DNA of 64,000 bases from Cupriavidus taiwanensis (GCF_900250075.1 NZ_LT977070.1:3018894-3082893); one strand, 5' to 3'; positions 18,448 to 28,827 are shown, counted from the stretch's first letter. Notes: generated by a model from the letters alone, not told the origin. Program-made: numbers and translations.

Positions 18448-19134
18448 ATGACCATTGCCAAATGGCCCGCCTGCGAGCGGCCCCGCGAGAAACTGCTGGA
18501 AAGCGGCGCTGCCGCCCTGTCTGATGCCGAGCTGCTGGCCGTCCTGCTGCGCGTGGGCGCCGCCGGCAAAAGTGCCGTGGACCTGGCACGCGAGCTGCTG
18601 CACCGCTTCGGCTCGCTGACCGCGCTGTTTGCGGCCGAGGGCGAGGCGCTCGCCGGCGTGCGCGGCATGGGCACGACCAAGTTCGCCCAGTTGCAGGCCA
18701 TCCCCGAGCTGGCGCGACGCGCGCTGGCCGAGTCGCTGCGGCTGCCGGCCGGCTTCGACTCTCCGGATTCGGTGCGCAGCTACCTGCGCCTGACCCTCGC
18801 ACCGCTGCAGCATGAAGTTTTCATGTGCCTGTTCCTGGATCCCGGCAACCGCATGGTGGCCAGCGAAGAGCAGTTCCGCGGCACGCTGACGCGGACCTCG
18901 GTCTATCCACGCGAGGTGGCGCGCCAGGCCCTGACGCATAACGCGGCCGGCATCATCGTCGCCCACAACCATCCGCGCGGCACCACGGCCCCCAGCCAGA
19001 GCGATATCCACCTGACGCGCGAGCTGGCGCGCACGCTCGACCTGATCGACGTGCGGCTGCTGGACCATTTCATCGTCGCGGGGCACGAAATCCGCTCGCT
19101 GGCGGAATCCTGCGAGCGCCTGCCAGGGCTGTGA
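18448..19134 (+). CDS. radC: RadC/JAMM-domain protein
   Basis: A 228-residue RadC homologue (COG2003). An N-terminal helix-hairpin-helix-like region (about 15-75, GVRGMGTTKFAQLQAI) is followed by a JAMM/MPN+ metalloprotease-like domain with HNHPRGTTAPSQSDIHLT, which supplies the HxH and Asp zinc ligands. The biological role is unsettled; the historical DNA-repair link is doubted. The start is uncertain: ATG at 18448 (MTIAKWPACERPREK) matches the family best, while 18442 adds two residues. It precedes rpmB by 190 nt on the same strand, a common neighbour. Confidence 0.9.
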   Translation: MTIAKWPACERPREKLLESGAAALSDAELLAVLLRVGAAGKSAVDLARELLHRFGSLTALFAAEGEALAGVRGMGTTKFAQLQAIPELARRALAESLRLPAGFDSPDSVRSYLRLTLAPLQHEVFMCLFLDPGNRMVASEEQFRGTLTRTSVYPREVARQALTHNAAGIIVAHNHPRGTTAPSQSDIHLTRELARTLDLIDVRLLDHFIVAGHEIRSLAESCERLPGL

Positions 19135-19193
19135 CGGCTACGACACCAGAGGAGCAGGGCTGCAACACTGCCGGGGCCGGAGCGCAGAAAGCA

Positions 19194-19223
19194 TTGATCC
19201 GCTGGAGGAATCCGGTCTATAAT
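19194..19223 (+). promoter_or_regulatory. Predicted rpmB-rpmG promoter
   Basis: TTGATC (19194-19199), 18-nt spacer, TATAAT (19218-19223). The leader to rpmB would be about 95 nt. Confidence 0.65.
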
Positions 19224-19324
19224 GCCCGTTTTGCTGAAGTCTCAACCGCTGCAGTCCGGGCCCGCGCGCCTTTTGTTGATCTGTTGCGAACATTGTCCAC
19301 GAATAGAAGATTTAGGAGTGCTTC

Positions 19325-19558
19325 ATGGCACGCGTCTGTCAAGTGACCGGGAAAGCGCCGATGGTCGGCAACAACGTTTCCCACGCAAACAACAAGACCA
19401 AGCGCCGTTTTCTGCCCAACCTGCAGAATCGTCGTTTCTTCGTTGAATCCGAAAACCGCTGGGTGAGCCTGCGCGTCTCGAACGCCGGCCTGCGCCTGAT
19501 CGACAAGAAAGGCATCGACTCCGTGCTCGCCGACCTGCGCGCACGCGGCGAAGTCTAA
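19325..19558 (+). CDS. rpmB: 50S ribosomal protein L28
   Basis: A 77-residue basic protein with the canonical N-terminus [20 protein letters not shown] and the [11 protein letters not shown] segment. An AGGAG ribosome-binding site precedes the ATG. It is followed 13 nt later by rpmG with its own AGGAG. These two large-subunit proteins are co-transcribed in most bacteria of this group. A single Cys near the N-terminus is retained without a full zinc-ribbon set. Confidence 0.98.
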   Translation: MARVCQVTGKAPMVGNNVSHANNKTKRRFLPNLQNRRFFVESENRWVSLRVSNAGLRLIDKKGIDSVLADLRARGEV

Positions 19559-19571
19559 TTAGGAGTACATC

Positions 19572-19742
19572 ATGGCAAGCAAGGGCGGCCGCGACAAGAT
19601 CAAGCTGGAATCGACCGCAGGTACCGGTCACTTCTACACCACCACCAAGAACAAGCGCACCATGCCGGAAAAGATGGAGATCATGAAGTTCGATCCCGTC
19701 GCCCGCAAGCACGTCGCTTACAAGGAAACCAAGATCAAGTAA
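19572..19742 (+). CDS. rpmG: 50S ribosomal protein L33
   Basis: A 56-residue protein beginning [20 protein letters not shown], with the conserved [15 protein letters not shown] segment. It is the Cys-free form of L33, so it does not bind zinc. AGGAG lies 8 nt before the ATG. It ends 22 nt before a strong terminator and is the second gene of the rpmB-rpmG unit. Confidence 0.98.
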   Translation: MASKGGRDKIKLESTAGTGHFYTTTKNKRTMPEKMEIMKFDPVARKHVAYKETKIK

Positions 19743-19763
19743 TTGATCCGGTATCCCGCCAGA

Positions 19764-19792
19764 AAGCCCCGCCCTGCCGCGGGGCTTTTTGT
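19764..19792 (+). terminator. Intrinsic terminator of rpmB-rpmG
   Basis: Stem AAGCCCCGC (19764-19772) / GCGGGGCTT (19779-19787), 6-nt loop, T-run to 19790. Confidence 0.9.
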
Positions 19793-19906
19793 TGCCCATC
19801 GATGGCGCATCGGCGCTGCGTACTGATGCACGGGATGGCGCGCCGGGTGTAGACTTTGCCGTTTCCCCCAATCTGCCAAGCGCCCTGCCCGCGCTCTCCT
19901 TGCACC

Positions 19907-21499
19907 ATGAATTTCGACGTCGCCATCGTCGGCAGCGGCCTGGCCGGCCTTACGGTCGCATTGCAACTGGCCGAAACCCACCGGGTGGCCATCCTCAGCA
20001 AGCGCGCCATGACCCAGGGCGCCAGCGACTGGGCGCAAGGCGGCATCGCGGCGGTGCTGGACTCCGGCGACAGCCACGACGAACACACCCAGGACACGCT
20101 CGTTGCCGGTGCAGGGCTATGCGATGAAGAGGCCACGCGCTTTATCGTGGAGCATGGGCGCGAGGCCATCCAGTGGCTGATCGACCGGGGCGTGCCCTTC
20201 ACCCGCGACGCGCAGGCCGAGCTGGGCTTCCACCTGACCCGCGAAGGCGGCCATAGCCGCCGGCGCATCATCCACGCCGCCGACGCCACCGGCCATGCGG
20301 TGGTCAGCACGCTGCTGCAGCAGGCCACGCAGCACCCGAACATCACCATCCTGGAAGACCACTTCGCGATCGACCTGATCACGTCGCGCAAGATGGGGCT
20401 GCCGGGCAACCGCTGCTACGGCCTCTACGTGCTGGACGACCGCACTGGCGCAGTGCACACCATCACCGCCACGCACACCGTGCTGGCCGCTGGCGGTGCG
20501 GGCAAGGTCTACCTCTACACCACCAATCCGGACACGGCCACCGGCGACGGCATCGCCATGGCCTGGCGCGCGGGCTGCCGGGTGTCGAACATGGAATTCA
20601 TCCAGTTCCACCCCACTTGCCTGTACCACCCCTACGCCAAGTCTTTCCTGATCTCCGAAGCGGTGCGCGGCGAAGGTGGCCTGCTCAAGCTGCCCGACGG
20701 CACGCGCTTCATGCCCGAACACGACGAACGCGCCGAACTGGCGCCGCGCGACGTGGTGGCGCGCGCGATCGACTTCGAAATGAAGAAGCGCGGGCTGGAC
20801 TGCGTCTATCTCGATATCACGCACCAGCCCGAGGCCTTCCTGAAGGAACACTTCCCGACCATCCATGCGCGCTGCCTGGAACTGGGCATCGACATCACGC
20901 GCGAGCCGATTCCGGTGGTGCCGGCCGCGCACTACACCTGCGGCGGCGTGGTGACGGACACCATGGGCCGCACCGATATCGGCGGTCTCTACGCCGTGGG
21001 CGAGACCGCCTGCACCGGCCTGCATGGCGCCAATCGGCTGGCTTCGAACTCGCTGCTCGAATGCATGGTGATCGGCCGCGCCGCCGCCGCAGACATCGCC
21101 TCGCAGGACAAGGCCGGCGCGCCCAATATCGCGCTGCCGGCGTGGGACGAGAGCCGTGTTTCCGATGCCGACGAAGAAGTCGTGGTGTCGCACAACTGGG
21201 ACGAGCTGCGCCGCATGATGTGGAACTACGTCGGCATCGTGCGCACCAGCAAGCGCCTGGAACGCGCGCAGCACCGCATCGTGCTGCTGCGCGAGGAGAT
21301 TGCCGAGTACTACGCCAATTTCCGCGTCACCACCGACCTGCTGGAACTGCGCAACCTGGTCGAAGTGGCTTCGCTGATCGTGGACAGCGCCTATTCGCGG
21401 CATGAAAGCCGCGGACTGCATTTCAGCCGGGACTATCCTGATTCATTGCCGAAGGCTCTGCCGACGGTGATGCAGCCGCCTGCCGGCCGCAAGCGTTGA
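19907..21499 (+). CDS. nadB: L-aspartate oxidase
   Basis: First enzyme of de novo NAD synthesis: oxidises L-aspartate to iminoaspartate with FAD. The 530-residue protein begins with the FAD dinucleotide fold [16 protein letters not shown], has the [13 protein letters not shown] segment that contacts flavin and substrate, [12 protein letters not shown] in the capping region and [18 protein letters not shown] near residue 365-385. Length is normal. The ATG at 19907 is the first Met before the fold; an open frame begins 17 codons earlier. It converges on nadC-nadA, whose products use the iminoaspartate. Confidence 0.96.
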   Translation: MNFDVAIVGSGLAGLTVALQLAETHRVAILSKRAMTQGASDWAQGGIAAVLDSGDSHDEHTQDTLVAGAGLCDEEATRFIVEHGREAIQWLIDRGVPFTRDAQAELGFHLTREGGHSRRRIIHAADATGHAVVSTLLQQATQHPNITILEDHFAIDLITSRKMGLPGNRCYGLYVLDDRTGAVHTITATHTVLAAGGAGKVYLYTTNPDTATGDGIAMAWRAGCRVSNMEFIQFHPTCLYHPYAKSFLISEAVRGEGGLLKLPDGTRFMPEHDERAELAPRDVVARAIDFEMKKRGLDCVYLDITHQPEAFLKEHFPTIHARCLELGIDITREPIPVVPAAHYTCGGVVTDTMGRTDIGGLYAVGETACTGLHGANRLASNSLLECMVIGRAAAADIASQDKAGAPNIALPAWDESRVSDADEEVVVSHNWDELRRMMWNYVGIVRTSKRLERAQHRIVLLREEIAEYYANFRVTTDLLELRNLVEVASLIVDSAYSRHESRGLHFSRDYPDSLPKALPTVMQPPAGRKR

Positions 21500-21518
21500 C
21501 GACGCGTTTGCCAAGCAA

Positions 21519-21549
21519 AACGGGGTGGCGCCGCATGGCCCACCCCGTT
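21519..21549. terminator. Bidirectional hairpin between nadB and nadC
   Basis: Stem AACGGGGTGG (21519-21528) / CCACCCCGTT (21540-21549) with an 11-nt loop. It is followed by TATTCATTT on the plus strand and TTGCTTGG on the minus strand, so it can serve both converging genes. Confidence 0.7.
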
Positions 21550-21571
21550 ATTCATTTGGCCGGAACAACCC

Positions 21572-22435
21572 TCAGCCGATGATCCGCAGCGAGTAATCCG
21601 TCGCGCGCACGTCCTTGGTCAGCGCGCCCACCGAGATCCGGTCGACGCCGGTCTCGGCAAAGGTGCGGATGGTGTCGGCATTGACGCCACCCGAAACCTC
21701 CAGCAGCGCCCTGCCCTGGTTGATCTTCACGGCGTCCTGCATCATCGGCACGGTGAAGTTGTCGATCAGCACCGACGTGGCACCGGCCGCCAGCGCTTCC
21801 TCCAGTTCGGCCAGGCTCTCGACCTCGATCTGCACCGACGCCTGCGTATCGAGCGCCAGCGCCGCCCGCATCGCCGCGCCGATGCTGCCGGCCGCGGCGA
21901 TATGGTTTTCCTTGATCAGGATGCCGTCATACAGCGCGAGGCGCTGGTTCGCGCCGCCGCCGATGCGTACCGCGTACTTCTGCGCCAGGCGCAGCCCGGG
22001 CAGTGTCTTGCGAGTATCGAGCACGCGTGCACGGGTGCCGGCGATCAGGTCGGCGTAGCGGCGCGTCACGGTGGCCACGCCGGACAGCAACTGAAGGAAA
22101 TTCAGCGACGGGCGTTCGGCGGTCAGCAGCGAGCGCGCCGGGCCCGTGATCTCGCAGACCACCGAGTCTGGTGCCATGCGGTCGCCTTCCTGCTGCAGCC
22201 AGCGCACTTCCAGCGCCGGGTCGACCGCGCGCATGCACGCGTCGAACCATGGCTGGCCGCACAGCACCGCCGACTCGCGCACGATCACGCGCGCGTGCGC
22301 GGTCTTGTCCGCCGGCACCAGCAGGCCGGTCAGGTCGCCGCTGCCGACATCCTCGGCGATCGCGGCCTCTACATTGGCCTGCAGCGCTGCCTGCAGCGCC
22401 GGGCCATAGCTATCGAAAACCGGATTCACGCTCAT
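21572..22435 (-). CDS. nadC: Nicotinate-nucleotide pyrophosphorylase (carboxylating)
   Basis: A 287-residue quinolinate phosphoribosyltransferase that makes nicotinate mononucleotide from quinolinate and PRPP. Motifs include DVGSGDLTG near the N-terminus, [12 protein letters not shown], the [10 protein letters not shown] loop, KENHI and [13 protein letters not shown], which bind the two phosphates. Its ATG (22435) overlaps the nadA stop (ATGA), so the genes are translationally coupled. The start [11 protein letters not shown] gives the normal family length. Confidence 0.96.
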   Translation of the reverse strand: MSVNPVFDSYGPALQAALQANVEAAIAEDVGSGDLTGLLVPADKTAHARVIVRESAVLCGQPWFDACMRAVDPALEVRWLQQEGDRMAPDSVVCEITGPARSLLTAERPSLNFLQLLSGVATVTRRYADLIAGTRARVLDTRKTLPGLRLAQKYAVRIGGGANQRLALYDGILIKENHIAAAGSIGAAMRAALALDTQASVQIEVESLAELEEALAAGATSVLIDNFTVPMMQDAVKINQGRALLEVSGGVNADTIRTFAETGVDRISVGALTKDVRATDYSLRIIG

Positions 22436-23586
22436 GCCGGGCCGATCCCCTGGAACAGCGCCTGCTCGTTGGCGAGGTCGGCGGACGGACGTACATTGCG
22501 CTTCTGCGCGGCAGCGAAATCCAGCATGCGGTTGATGCAGGTTACGGCCTGGCGGCCGATCACGGGATCGACATGGATCTCGTTGCGGCCAGTCTCCAGC
22601 ACCTCGGCCAGGTTGGTCAGCGCGTTCATCGCCATCCATGGGCAGTGCGCGCAGCTCTTGCAGGTCGCGCTGTTGCCGGCGGTCGGCGCCTCGATGAAGT
22701 GCTTGCCGGGCGCGGCCATGCGCATCTTGTGCAGGATGCCGTTGTCGGTGGCGACGATGAACTCGGTTGCGTCCAGCTTCTGCGCGGCCTCGATCAGCTG
22801 CGAGGTGGAGCCGACCACGTCGGCCTGCGCCACCACGTTCTCCGGCGATTCCGGATGCACCAGGATCTTGGCGTTGGGGAATTCGCGGCGCAGCAGGTCC
22901 AGCTCGATGCCCTTGAACTCGTCGTGCACCAGGCAAGAGCCCTGCCACAGCAGCATGTCGGCGCCGGTCTGCTTCTGGATATAGCTGCCCAGGTGCTTGT
23001 CCGGTGCCCACAGGATCTTCTTGCCCTGCGCGTGCAGGTGCTCGACGATCTTCAGCCCGATGCTGGAGGTCACCATCCAGTCCGCGCGCGCCTTCACCGC
23101 GGCGCTGGTGTTGGCATAGACCACCACGGTGCGGTCGGGGTGCGCATCGCAGAAGGCGGCGAACTCGTCGGCCGGACAGCCCAGGTCGAGCGAGCAGGTC
23201 GCGTCCAGGTCCGGCATCAGCACGGTCTTCTCGGGGCTGAGGATCTTGGCGGTCTCGCCCATGAAGCGCACGCCGGCCACCACCAGCGTCCTGGCTTCGT
23301 GGTCGCGGCCGAAGCGGGCCATTTCGAGGGAGTCGGAGACGCAGCCGCCGGTTTCCTCGGCGAGGTCCTGCAGGTCGGCGTCGACGTAGTAATGCGCCAC
23401 CAGCACCGCATTGCGCTCCTTCAGCAAGCGGCGGATACGCGCTTTCAGCGACTGCCGCTCATCGGGCGACAGCACCGGCGGCACCTTGGCCCAGGCATGG
23501 GCCACGCAGCTGGCGCCAGCGGCGTTTTGGGCACCCGCCAGGTTCGGCTTCTCGAACTCGACGGTCTTGATCGATTGTGGGGTCAT
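22432..23586 (-). CDS. nadA: Quinolinate synthase
   Basis: A 384-residue [4Fe-4S] enzyme that condenses iminoaspartate with dihydroxyacetone phosphate to quinolinate. Seen are [21 protein letters not shown] near residue 60-80, [18 protein letters not shown] and the C-terminal Cys-rich segment [12 protein letters not shown] that helps hold the cluster. It has an N-terminal extension of about 40 residues before the catalytic core. First gene of nadA-nadC; the upstream gap to the desaturase (126 nt) holds a bidirectional terminator. Confidence 0.96.
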   Translation of the reverse strand: MTPQSIKTVEFEKPNLAGAQNAAGASCVAHAWAKVPPVLSPDERQSLKARIRRLLKERNAVLVAHYYVDADLQDLAEETGGCVSDSLEMARFGRDHEARTLVVAGVRFMGETAKILSPEKTVLMPDLDATCSLDLGCPADEFAAFCDAHPDRTVVVYANTSAAVKARADWMVTSSIGLKIVEHLHAQGKKILWAPDKHLGSYIQKQTGADMLLWQGSCLVHDEFKGIELDLLRREFPNAKILVHPESPENVVAQADVVGSTSQLIEAAQKLDATEFIVATDNGILHKMRMAAPGKHFIEAPTAGNSATCKSCAHCPWMAMNALTNLAEVLETGRNEIHVDPVIGRQAVTCINRMLDFAAAQKRNVRPSADLANEQALFQGIGPA

Positions 23587-23656
23587 CTCCGGGTACTCCT
23601 CTAGACCTCCGCCAACAGGGTGCGGCCGGCCAGAACATGGGGGAGTTTATCTAAAA

Positions 23657-23685
23657 CAAAAGCCCCGCCATGGGCGGGGCTTTGT
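23657..23685. terminator. Terminator downstream of the desaturase
   Basis: Perfect stem AAAGCCCCGCC / GGCGGGGCTTT (23659-23669, 23673-23683) with a 3-nt loop. On the minus strand it is followed by TGTTTTAG. It lies 30 nt past the desaturase stop and insulates nadA. Confidence 0.85.
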
Positions 23686-23712
23686 CAAACCATACGGCGC
23701 GGCCGAATTGTA

Positions 23713-24903
23713 TCAGGCGTAGCGGCGCAGGCGCAGCGAGAAATCGTGCAACGCCTGGATACCGCTGGCCTCGGCACGGTGGCACCAGGCCTGCAGCTGC
23801 TGCAGCAGCTGCTCGCGCGTCAGGTTGGAACGGCCCCAGATGGCGGCCAGTTCACGGCGCATTTCAACGAAGGTCTGCAGCGCCTTGTTCTGCTCGACGA
23901 TGCTCGCCAGCTGCTCGCGCTGCTGCGCGGCCAGCTTGGTTTCTTCGCGGTGGAACCACTTGCTGGCGGGCTTGAAGCTGCGGTACTCGGCGACGCGGCC
24001 TTCCTTGAGCTTTTCCAGTTCCTGGCGGAACGCGCCCTTGACGGCCTTGGCGTAGCGCGCCATCACGTCATAGCGGTTGGCGATGATGGCTTCCAGCGTG
24101 TTGTGGTCGACCGGACGGGCTTCCACCAGGCGCGCCTTGGGCGGGATCTTCTTGACCTTGGCCAGGCCCACCGCCTGCATCGCGCGGATATAGCCCCAGC
24201 CCACGTCGAACTCATACCACTTGATCGAGAACTTGGCCGAGGTCGGGTAGGTGTGGTGGTTGTTGTGCAGCTCTTCGCCGCCGATGATCAGGCCCCACGG
24301 CGACACGTTGGTCGATGCGTCCTCGCAATCGTAGTTGCGGTAGCCCCACCAGTGGCCCAGGCCATTGATGATGCCGGCGGCATGGATCGGGATCCACAGC
24401 ATCTGCACCGCCCACACGGTCATGCCGATCACCCCAAACAGCGCCAGGTCGATGATCAGCATCAGGCCGACGCCCTGCCAGGTGAAGCGCGAGTACAGGT
24501 TGCGCTCGATCCAGTCATTGGGGCAGCCATGGCTGAACTTGGCGATGGTTTCCTTGTTCTTGGCCTCGGCACGATACAGCTCTGCACCTTCCAGCAGCAC
24601 CTTGCGGATGCCGCGGGTCTGCGGGCTGTGCGGATCGTCCTCGGTTTCGCACTTGGCGTGGTGCTTGCGGTGGATGGCGGTCCACTCGCGCGTGACCATG
24701 CCCGTGGTCAGCCACAGCCAGAAGCGGAAGAAGTGCTGCGCGATGGGGTGCAGGTCCAGCGACCGGTGCGCCATGCAGCGATGCAGGAAGATGGTGACGC
24801 CGGCGATAGTGATATGCGTCATCACCAGCGTGTAGATGACGATCTCCCACCAGGTCCAGTTGGCAAGGCCGTTGGCGGCCCAGTCAAGAATAGTGTCGAA
24901 CAA
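23713..24903 (-). CDS. Membrane fatty acid desaturase, delta-9 type
   Basis: A 396-residue integral membrane desaturase that would insert a cis double bond into acyl chains to adjust membrane fluidity. It has the three histidine boxes: HRCMAHR (about 42-48), HRKHH (about 79-83) and HNNHH (about 216-220). Hydrophobic segments flank boxes 1 and 2 and lie at about 150-190. The C-terminal 130 residues are a charged, helix-rich extension longer than in classical stearoyl-CoA desaturases (DesA-like). Acyl-lipid versus acyl-CoA substrate cannot be told from sequence. It stands alone between terminators. Confidence 0.9.
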   Translation of the reverse strand: MFDTILDWAANGLANWTWWEIVIYTLVMTHITIAGVTIFLHRCMAHRSLDLHPIAQHFFRFWLWLTTGMVTREWTAIHRKHHAKCETEDDPHSPQTRGIRKVLLEGAELYRAEAKNKETIAKFSHGCPNDWIERNLYSRFTWQGVGLMLIIDLALFGVIGMTVWAVQMLWIPIHAAGIINGLGHWWGYRNYDCEDASTNVSPWGLIIGGEELHNNHHTYPTSAKFSIKWYEFDVGWGYIRAMQAVGLAKVKKIPPKARLVEARPVDHNTLEAIIANRYDVMARYAKAVKGAFRQELEKLKEGRVAEYRSFKPASKWFHREETKLAAQQREQLASIVEQNKALQTFVEMRRELAAIWGRSNLTREQLLQQLQAWCHRAEASGIQALHDFSLRLRRYA

Positions 24904-25296
24904 ACTGTTCTCCGTCGGTTAAACAGGGACTTTCCCGTGCAATCCGGCTGGGGCCGGTACACACAACGCGCAGAAAAAATAGCTGCGAATCTATTGATTG
25001 CGATAGCTGTCTGGCGCTTGCCACGGGACCCGAAGTCGCTCCGGGCTCCCCCAGGGCAGGCACGCGGGGCGCCGGCCGTGGCTAGCGGCTCATGAAGCGA
25101 GCCGGGTACGAGCCGCTGCAATCTGGCGGCTGTCTGATGTGGGAGCGGGATGTCTCAACCCGCGACAACCCGGCATTCTACCGGATCGCCGAGGGCGCAA
25201 GCATACGCTATTTCCCGGATTTGGACGGGGTGCAACGGTTTTCGTTCCACGGGTGGCGCATCCGTCGCCCGCTCTGTGTTCCCCTTGCCGGGGAGT
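24904..25296. other. Intergenic region between mscS-like gene and desaturase
   Basis: A 393-nt gap. The minus-strand promoter of the desaturase should lie here, probably in the A/T-richer stretch around 24970-25010 (AAAAAATAGC, TATTGATTGCGATAG), but no convincing -35/-10 pair is seen. Nearby frames on the plus strand have no recognisable product or ribosome-binding site. No repeat or hairpin stands out. Confidence 0.4.
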
Positions 25297-26694
25297 TCAG
25301 GAGGCGTTTGCAGCCTCTGGCAAAATGCTTGCCTTCGGACCGCCGGGGCCCCCAGGCAGCGTCTCATGCATCACACGGAGTTCGCGCTGCGGGTACGGAA
25401 TGGAGATGCCGTGCTCGCGCAGCGTACGCCAGATGGCGCGGTTCATCGCCGATTGCACCCCAAGCTTGCCGTTCTGCGGATCGGCCACGAACACCGCGAC
25501 TTCGTATTCGATGCCACTGTCGGCGAAAAGCACCAGGAAGGCCGCGGGCTCAGGGTCGGGCAGCACGCGCGGCAATGTGCGCACGCATTCGGTCAGCAGC
25601 GCGATCACGGTCTCGGGATCGGCGCTGTAGTCGGCTTGCACGCGTGTCGCCACGCGCACGTTGGTATTCGAGAACGAATGGTTCTGCACCGACTGCGCCA
25701 CCAGCTGCTCGTTCGGCACCAGCGTCTCGCCGTCGCCGTTGCGCACCACGGTGTAGCGGGTGCGGATCTGCGACACGATGCCGGTGTACTTGTCCACCGT
25801 GATCTGGTCGCCCAGCTTGACCGAGCGGTCCAGCAGGATGATAAAGCCCGAGATGTAATTGCTGGCGATCTTCTGCAAACCCAGCCCCAGGCCCACGCCC
25901 AGCGCGCCGCCGAAGACCGACAGCACGGTCAGGTCGATGCCCACCAGCGACAGGCTCAGCAACAGCGACACCAGCAGCAGCAATGCCTTGGAAATCCGCG
26001 TCAGCACCACCTTCAGGTTGCCGTCGAGGTTGGCCGAACGCATCAGCCGCTCTTCCAGCCACGAGCCGAACCACAGCGCCACCAGCACGGTCAGCAGGAT
26101 CCAGACCACCGCCATCAGGGTCTCGGCCACGCTGATCTTCTGCTTGCCGCCGATCGAGAAGCGCACGCTCTCCATCCAGCCCACCACGTCGCCGAGCACG
26201 CCCAGCACGTACAGGGCCATGCCCACCCAGACCAGCGTGGTCAGCACCTTTTCCACCAGCAGCAGCATGCCGTGCAGCTGGCCGCTGCCGGACATGACGC
26301 GGCGCAGCACGTAGAAGGTGAAATTCAGCGCGGTGATGCCGAACAGCGGCACCAGCGCCAGCCGCAGCACGCTGACCGGGATCAGCGGCGCCAGCGCAAA
26401 GCGGGCCACCAGCACCAGCGCCCAGCCGGCCAGCGGGAACATCGCGCGCTCGAGGCTGGCGGCGGCAAAGCGCACGGAGAAGCTGGAGGCCTCGTAGCGG
26501 GCCTCCAGCCGCCGCACCACGAAGCGCGCCAGCGGCCACGCCACCAGCAGGCAGCCGGCCAGCACCAGCAACTGCCAGAAAAAGCCGGGGCCGCCGGCAT
26601 CGCGGATCAGGTCGTCCAGCATCTTGCCGAACATCGAATGCGAGGCTTTCAGGTCCTTCAGGCCGCCGAGGTCGGACAGGGTTTCACCGTTCAT
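25297..26694 (-). CDS. MscS-family mechanosensitive channel
   Basis: A 465-residue inner-membrane channel. The N-terminal half has about five hydrophobic helices beyond the MscS core. The pore helix reads GVGLGLGLQKIASNYISGFI (about 282-301), with the Gly/Ala pattern that lines the MscS pore, followed by the beta domain LGDQITVDKYTGIVSQI and PNEQLVAQSVQNHSFS. It probably opens under membrane tension to relieve osmotic stress. It is 58 nt downstream of the RNA methyltransferase on the same strand and may be co-transcribed with purN and that gene. Confidence 0.9.
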   Translation of the reverse strand: MNGETLSDLGGLKDLKASHSMFGKMLDDLIRDAGGPGFFWQLLVLAGCLLVAWPLARFVVRRLEARYEASSFSVRFAAASLERAMFPLAGWALVLVARFALAPLIPVSVLRLALVPLFGITALNFTFYVLRRVMSGSGQLHGMLLLVEKVLTTLVWVGMALYVLGVLGDVVGWMESVRFSIGGKQKISVAETLMAVVWILLTVLVALWFGSWLEERLMRSANLDGNLKVVLTRISKALLLLVSLLLSLSLVGIDLTVLSVFGGALGVGLGLGLQKIASNYISGFIILLDRSVKLGDQITVDKYTGIVSQIRTRYTVVRNGDGETLVPNEQLVAQSVQNHSFSNTNVRVATRVQADYSADPETVIALLTECVRTLPRVLPDPEPAAFLVLFADSGIEYEVAVFVADPQNGKLGVQSAMNRAIWRTLREHGISIPYPQRELRVMHETLPGGPGGPKASILPEAANAS

Positions 26695-26752
26695 GGTGCA
26701 GGTTCAAAGTTGGCCGCCCGCGCGCGGCGGGCGGCGCGGCTGGAAACCGCGA

Positions 26753-28156
26753 TCAGCTGGTGCGCTCCAGCACCGCGGCAAAGAAGCCATCGGTCTGGTG
26801 CAGGTGCGGATACAAGGCGAACATGCCGTTGTCCGGCAGGCCCGGCACTTCGATCTTCTGCTCGGCCAGCACTTCGGCGGCCGGCACCAGGCGGAAGTTC
26901 GGGTGCGCGGCGAGGAAATCGCGCACGATCTGCTCGTTCTCGGCTTCGAGCACGCTGCAGGTCGCGTACACCACGCGGCCGCCGCCCTTCACCAGCCGCG
27001 CCGCGGAGTCGAGGATCGCGGTCTGCTTGGCGGTCAGTTCCAGCACCGACTCCGGCGATTGCCGCCACTTCAGGTCAGGGTTACGGCGCAGCGTGCCCAG
27101 GCCGCTGCACGGCGCATCCACCAGCACGCGGTCGGCCTTGCCGGCCAGGCGCTTGATCTTGGCGTCGCGTTCGGAGTCGATCAGCACCGGATGGACGTTC
27201 GACAGGCCGCTGCGCGCCAGCCGCGGCTTCAGGTTGGCCAGGCGCTTCTCCGATACGTCGAAGGCATAGAGCCGGCCGGTCGAGCGCATCGCCGCGCCCA
27301 GCGCCAGCGTCTTGCCGCCGGCGCCGGCGCAGAAGTCGACCACCATCTCGCCGCGCCGCGGCGCCACCAGGCTGCACAGCAGCTGGCTGCCTTCGTCCTG
27401 CACCTCGACCAGCCCGTTGACGAAGATCGGCAGCTGGTTCAGCGCCGGCTTGCCGGCCATGCGGATGCCGGCCGGCGCCATCGGCGTGGGCTCGGCGCCC
27501 AGGCCCGCGGCCTGCAGCTCGGCCAGCGCGGCCTCGCGGCTGGTCTTGCCCAGGTTGACGCGCAGGTCCAGCGGCGCCGGGCGCAGCCAGGCGTCGCCCA
27601 GGGCCGCGGCAAAGGACTCGCCATGCTGGCGCACCAGTTCGTCGTACAGCCACTCGGGCAGGTTGGCGCGCACGCGCGGCGCGAGGCTGGAGCGCTCGAT
27701 GGTGGTCAGGCGGTCCAGCCACTCGGCTTCATCGGGATAGAGGAACGGCGACAGCGCATCCCGGCCCAGCGTCGCCGCCAGCCCCAGCAGCGCCAGCCGG
27801 CGCGAGGCCGCGCCGGTGCCGCTCTCGGCGAACTGGGCAAACTCGACGCGCCGGCGCAGCACCGCGTAGATCGCCTCGGCAATGATGCCGCGCTCGCGAT
27901 GGCCGAGCTTGGCGTTTTCGCGGAAGTAGTAGCTGACCACCGCATCGGCGGGACGCGCGAACAGCATCACCTTGCCCAGCAGGCGATCGATATGCTGGAT
28001 ATGGGTGGCATGCAGGCCGCCATGCGTGCGCACCGGGGCGCCGTTGGCGCCACCGGCATTGGGCGACTTGCGGATCGGGCTGCTCTTGCCCTTGCTGCGC
28101 GCGGGGGCGCGGCCCTCGCCGCGCGGGGAACGGTTTCCTGCCTGGGTACGGCTCAT
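26753..28156 (-). CDS. RsmB/NOP2-family RNA (cytosine-C5) methyltransferase
   Basis: A 467-residue protein with a basic, probably disordered N-terminus (1-40), a NusB/RsmB-like helical domain (about 50-200) and an AdoMet-dependent methyltransferase domain. That domain has VVDFCAGAGGKTLAL (AdoMet loop), the first catalytic Cys in DAPCSGLGTLRRNPDLKW and the second in YATCSVLEAEN, the two-Cys m5C mechanism. It is a 16S rRNA C967-type or related enzyme; the exact target base cannot be assigned. Its ATG (28156) overlaps the purN stop (ATGA), so the genes are coupled. Confidence 0.91.
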   Translation of the reverse strand: MSRTQAGNRSPRGEGRAPARSKGKSSPIRKSPNAGGANGAPVRTHGGLHATHIQHIDRLLGKVMLFARPADAVVSYYFRENAKLGHRERGIIAEAIYAVLRRRVEFAQFAESGTGAASRRLALLGLAATLGRDALSPFLYPDEAEWLDRLTTIERSSLAPRVRANLPEWLYDELVRQHGESFAAALGDAWLRPAPLDLRVNLGKTSREAALAELQAAGLGAEPTPMAPAGIRMAGKPALNQLPIFVNGLVEVQDEGSQLLCSLVAPRRGEMVVDFCAGAGGKTLALGAAMRSTGRLYAFDVSEKRLANLKPRLARSGLSNVHPVLIDSERDAKIKRLAGKADRVLVDAPCSGLGTLRRNPDLKWRQSPESVLELTAKQTAILDSAARLVKGGGRVVYATCSVLEAENEQIVRDFLAAHPNFRLVPAAEVLAEQKIEVPGLPDNGMFALYPHLHQTDGFFAAVLERTS

Positions 28157-28821
28157 GCCTGGACTCCTGCCGCCGGGGTCGCGGCGGAGATGGCCATCAG
28201 CAATTGCGGTTCGGCCGGGTTGATAACGTTGACGACGCCGTTCTGGAGCTGCAGCCGGTCCTCGACGAACCACTGCACGGCGCGGGGGTAAATCACGTGC
28301 TCGCAGGCGAGCAGGCGCTCGGCCAGGGTCGCGGGCGTGTCCGCCGGCAGCACGTCGAGCGCGGCCTGGATCACGATCGGGCCATGGTCCAGCTCCGGGG
28401 TCACGAAATGCACGGTCGCGCCATGCAGCTTGACACCGGCATCCAGCGCCTGCTGGTGGGTATTCAGGCCGGGGAAGCACGGCAGCAGCGACGGATGGAT
28501 ATTCAGCAGCCGGCCCGCGTAGCGGTCGACGAAGCCGGGCGTGAGTATACGCATGAAACCCGCCAGCACCACCAGATCGGGGGCATGGGCGTCGATGGCC
28601 GCGGCCAGCGCCGCGTCGAAGGCGGCGCGGTCTGGATACTGGCGATGGTCGACCACGCCGGTTTCAAGGCCTTGCTGGCGCGCAAACTGCAGGCCCGCGG
28701 CGTCCGGCCGGTTCGACAGCACCGCCGCCACGCGGGCGGGCCAGCCGCCGTCCGCGCAGGCACGGACGATGGCTTCCATATTGGAGCCTCGCCCGGAAAT
28801 CAAGATGACAATTTTTTTCAT
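28153..28821 (-). CDS. purN: Phosphoribosylglycinamide formyltransferase
   Basis: Third step of purine synthesis: transfers formyl from 10-formyl-THF to GAR. The 222-residue protein starts MKKIVILISGRGSNMEAI, has LAGFMRILTPGFVD around residue 90-103 and the catalytic HPSLLPCFPGLNTHQQAL with the conserved His, followed by GATVHFVTPELDHGPII and its key Asp. The sole odd feature is upstream: a TAGAAT box lies just 6 nt before the ATG, which suggests a leaderless transcript. Confidence 0.96.
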   Translation of the reverse strand: MKKIVILISGRGSNMEAIVRACADGGWPARVAAVLSNRPDAAGLQFARQQGLETGVVDHRQYPDRAAFDAALAAAIDAHAPDLVVLAGFMRILTPGFVDRYAGRLLNIHPSLLPCFPGLNTHQQALDAGVKLHGATVHFVTPELDHGPIVIQAALDVLPADTPATLAERLLACEHVIYPRAVQWFVEDRLQLQNGVVNVINPAEPQLLMAISAATPAAGVQA

Positions 28822-28827
28822 CGCGCA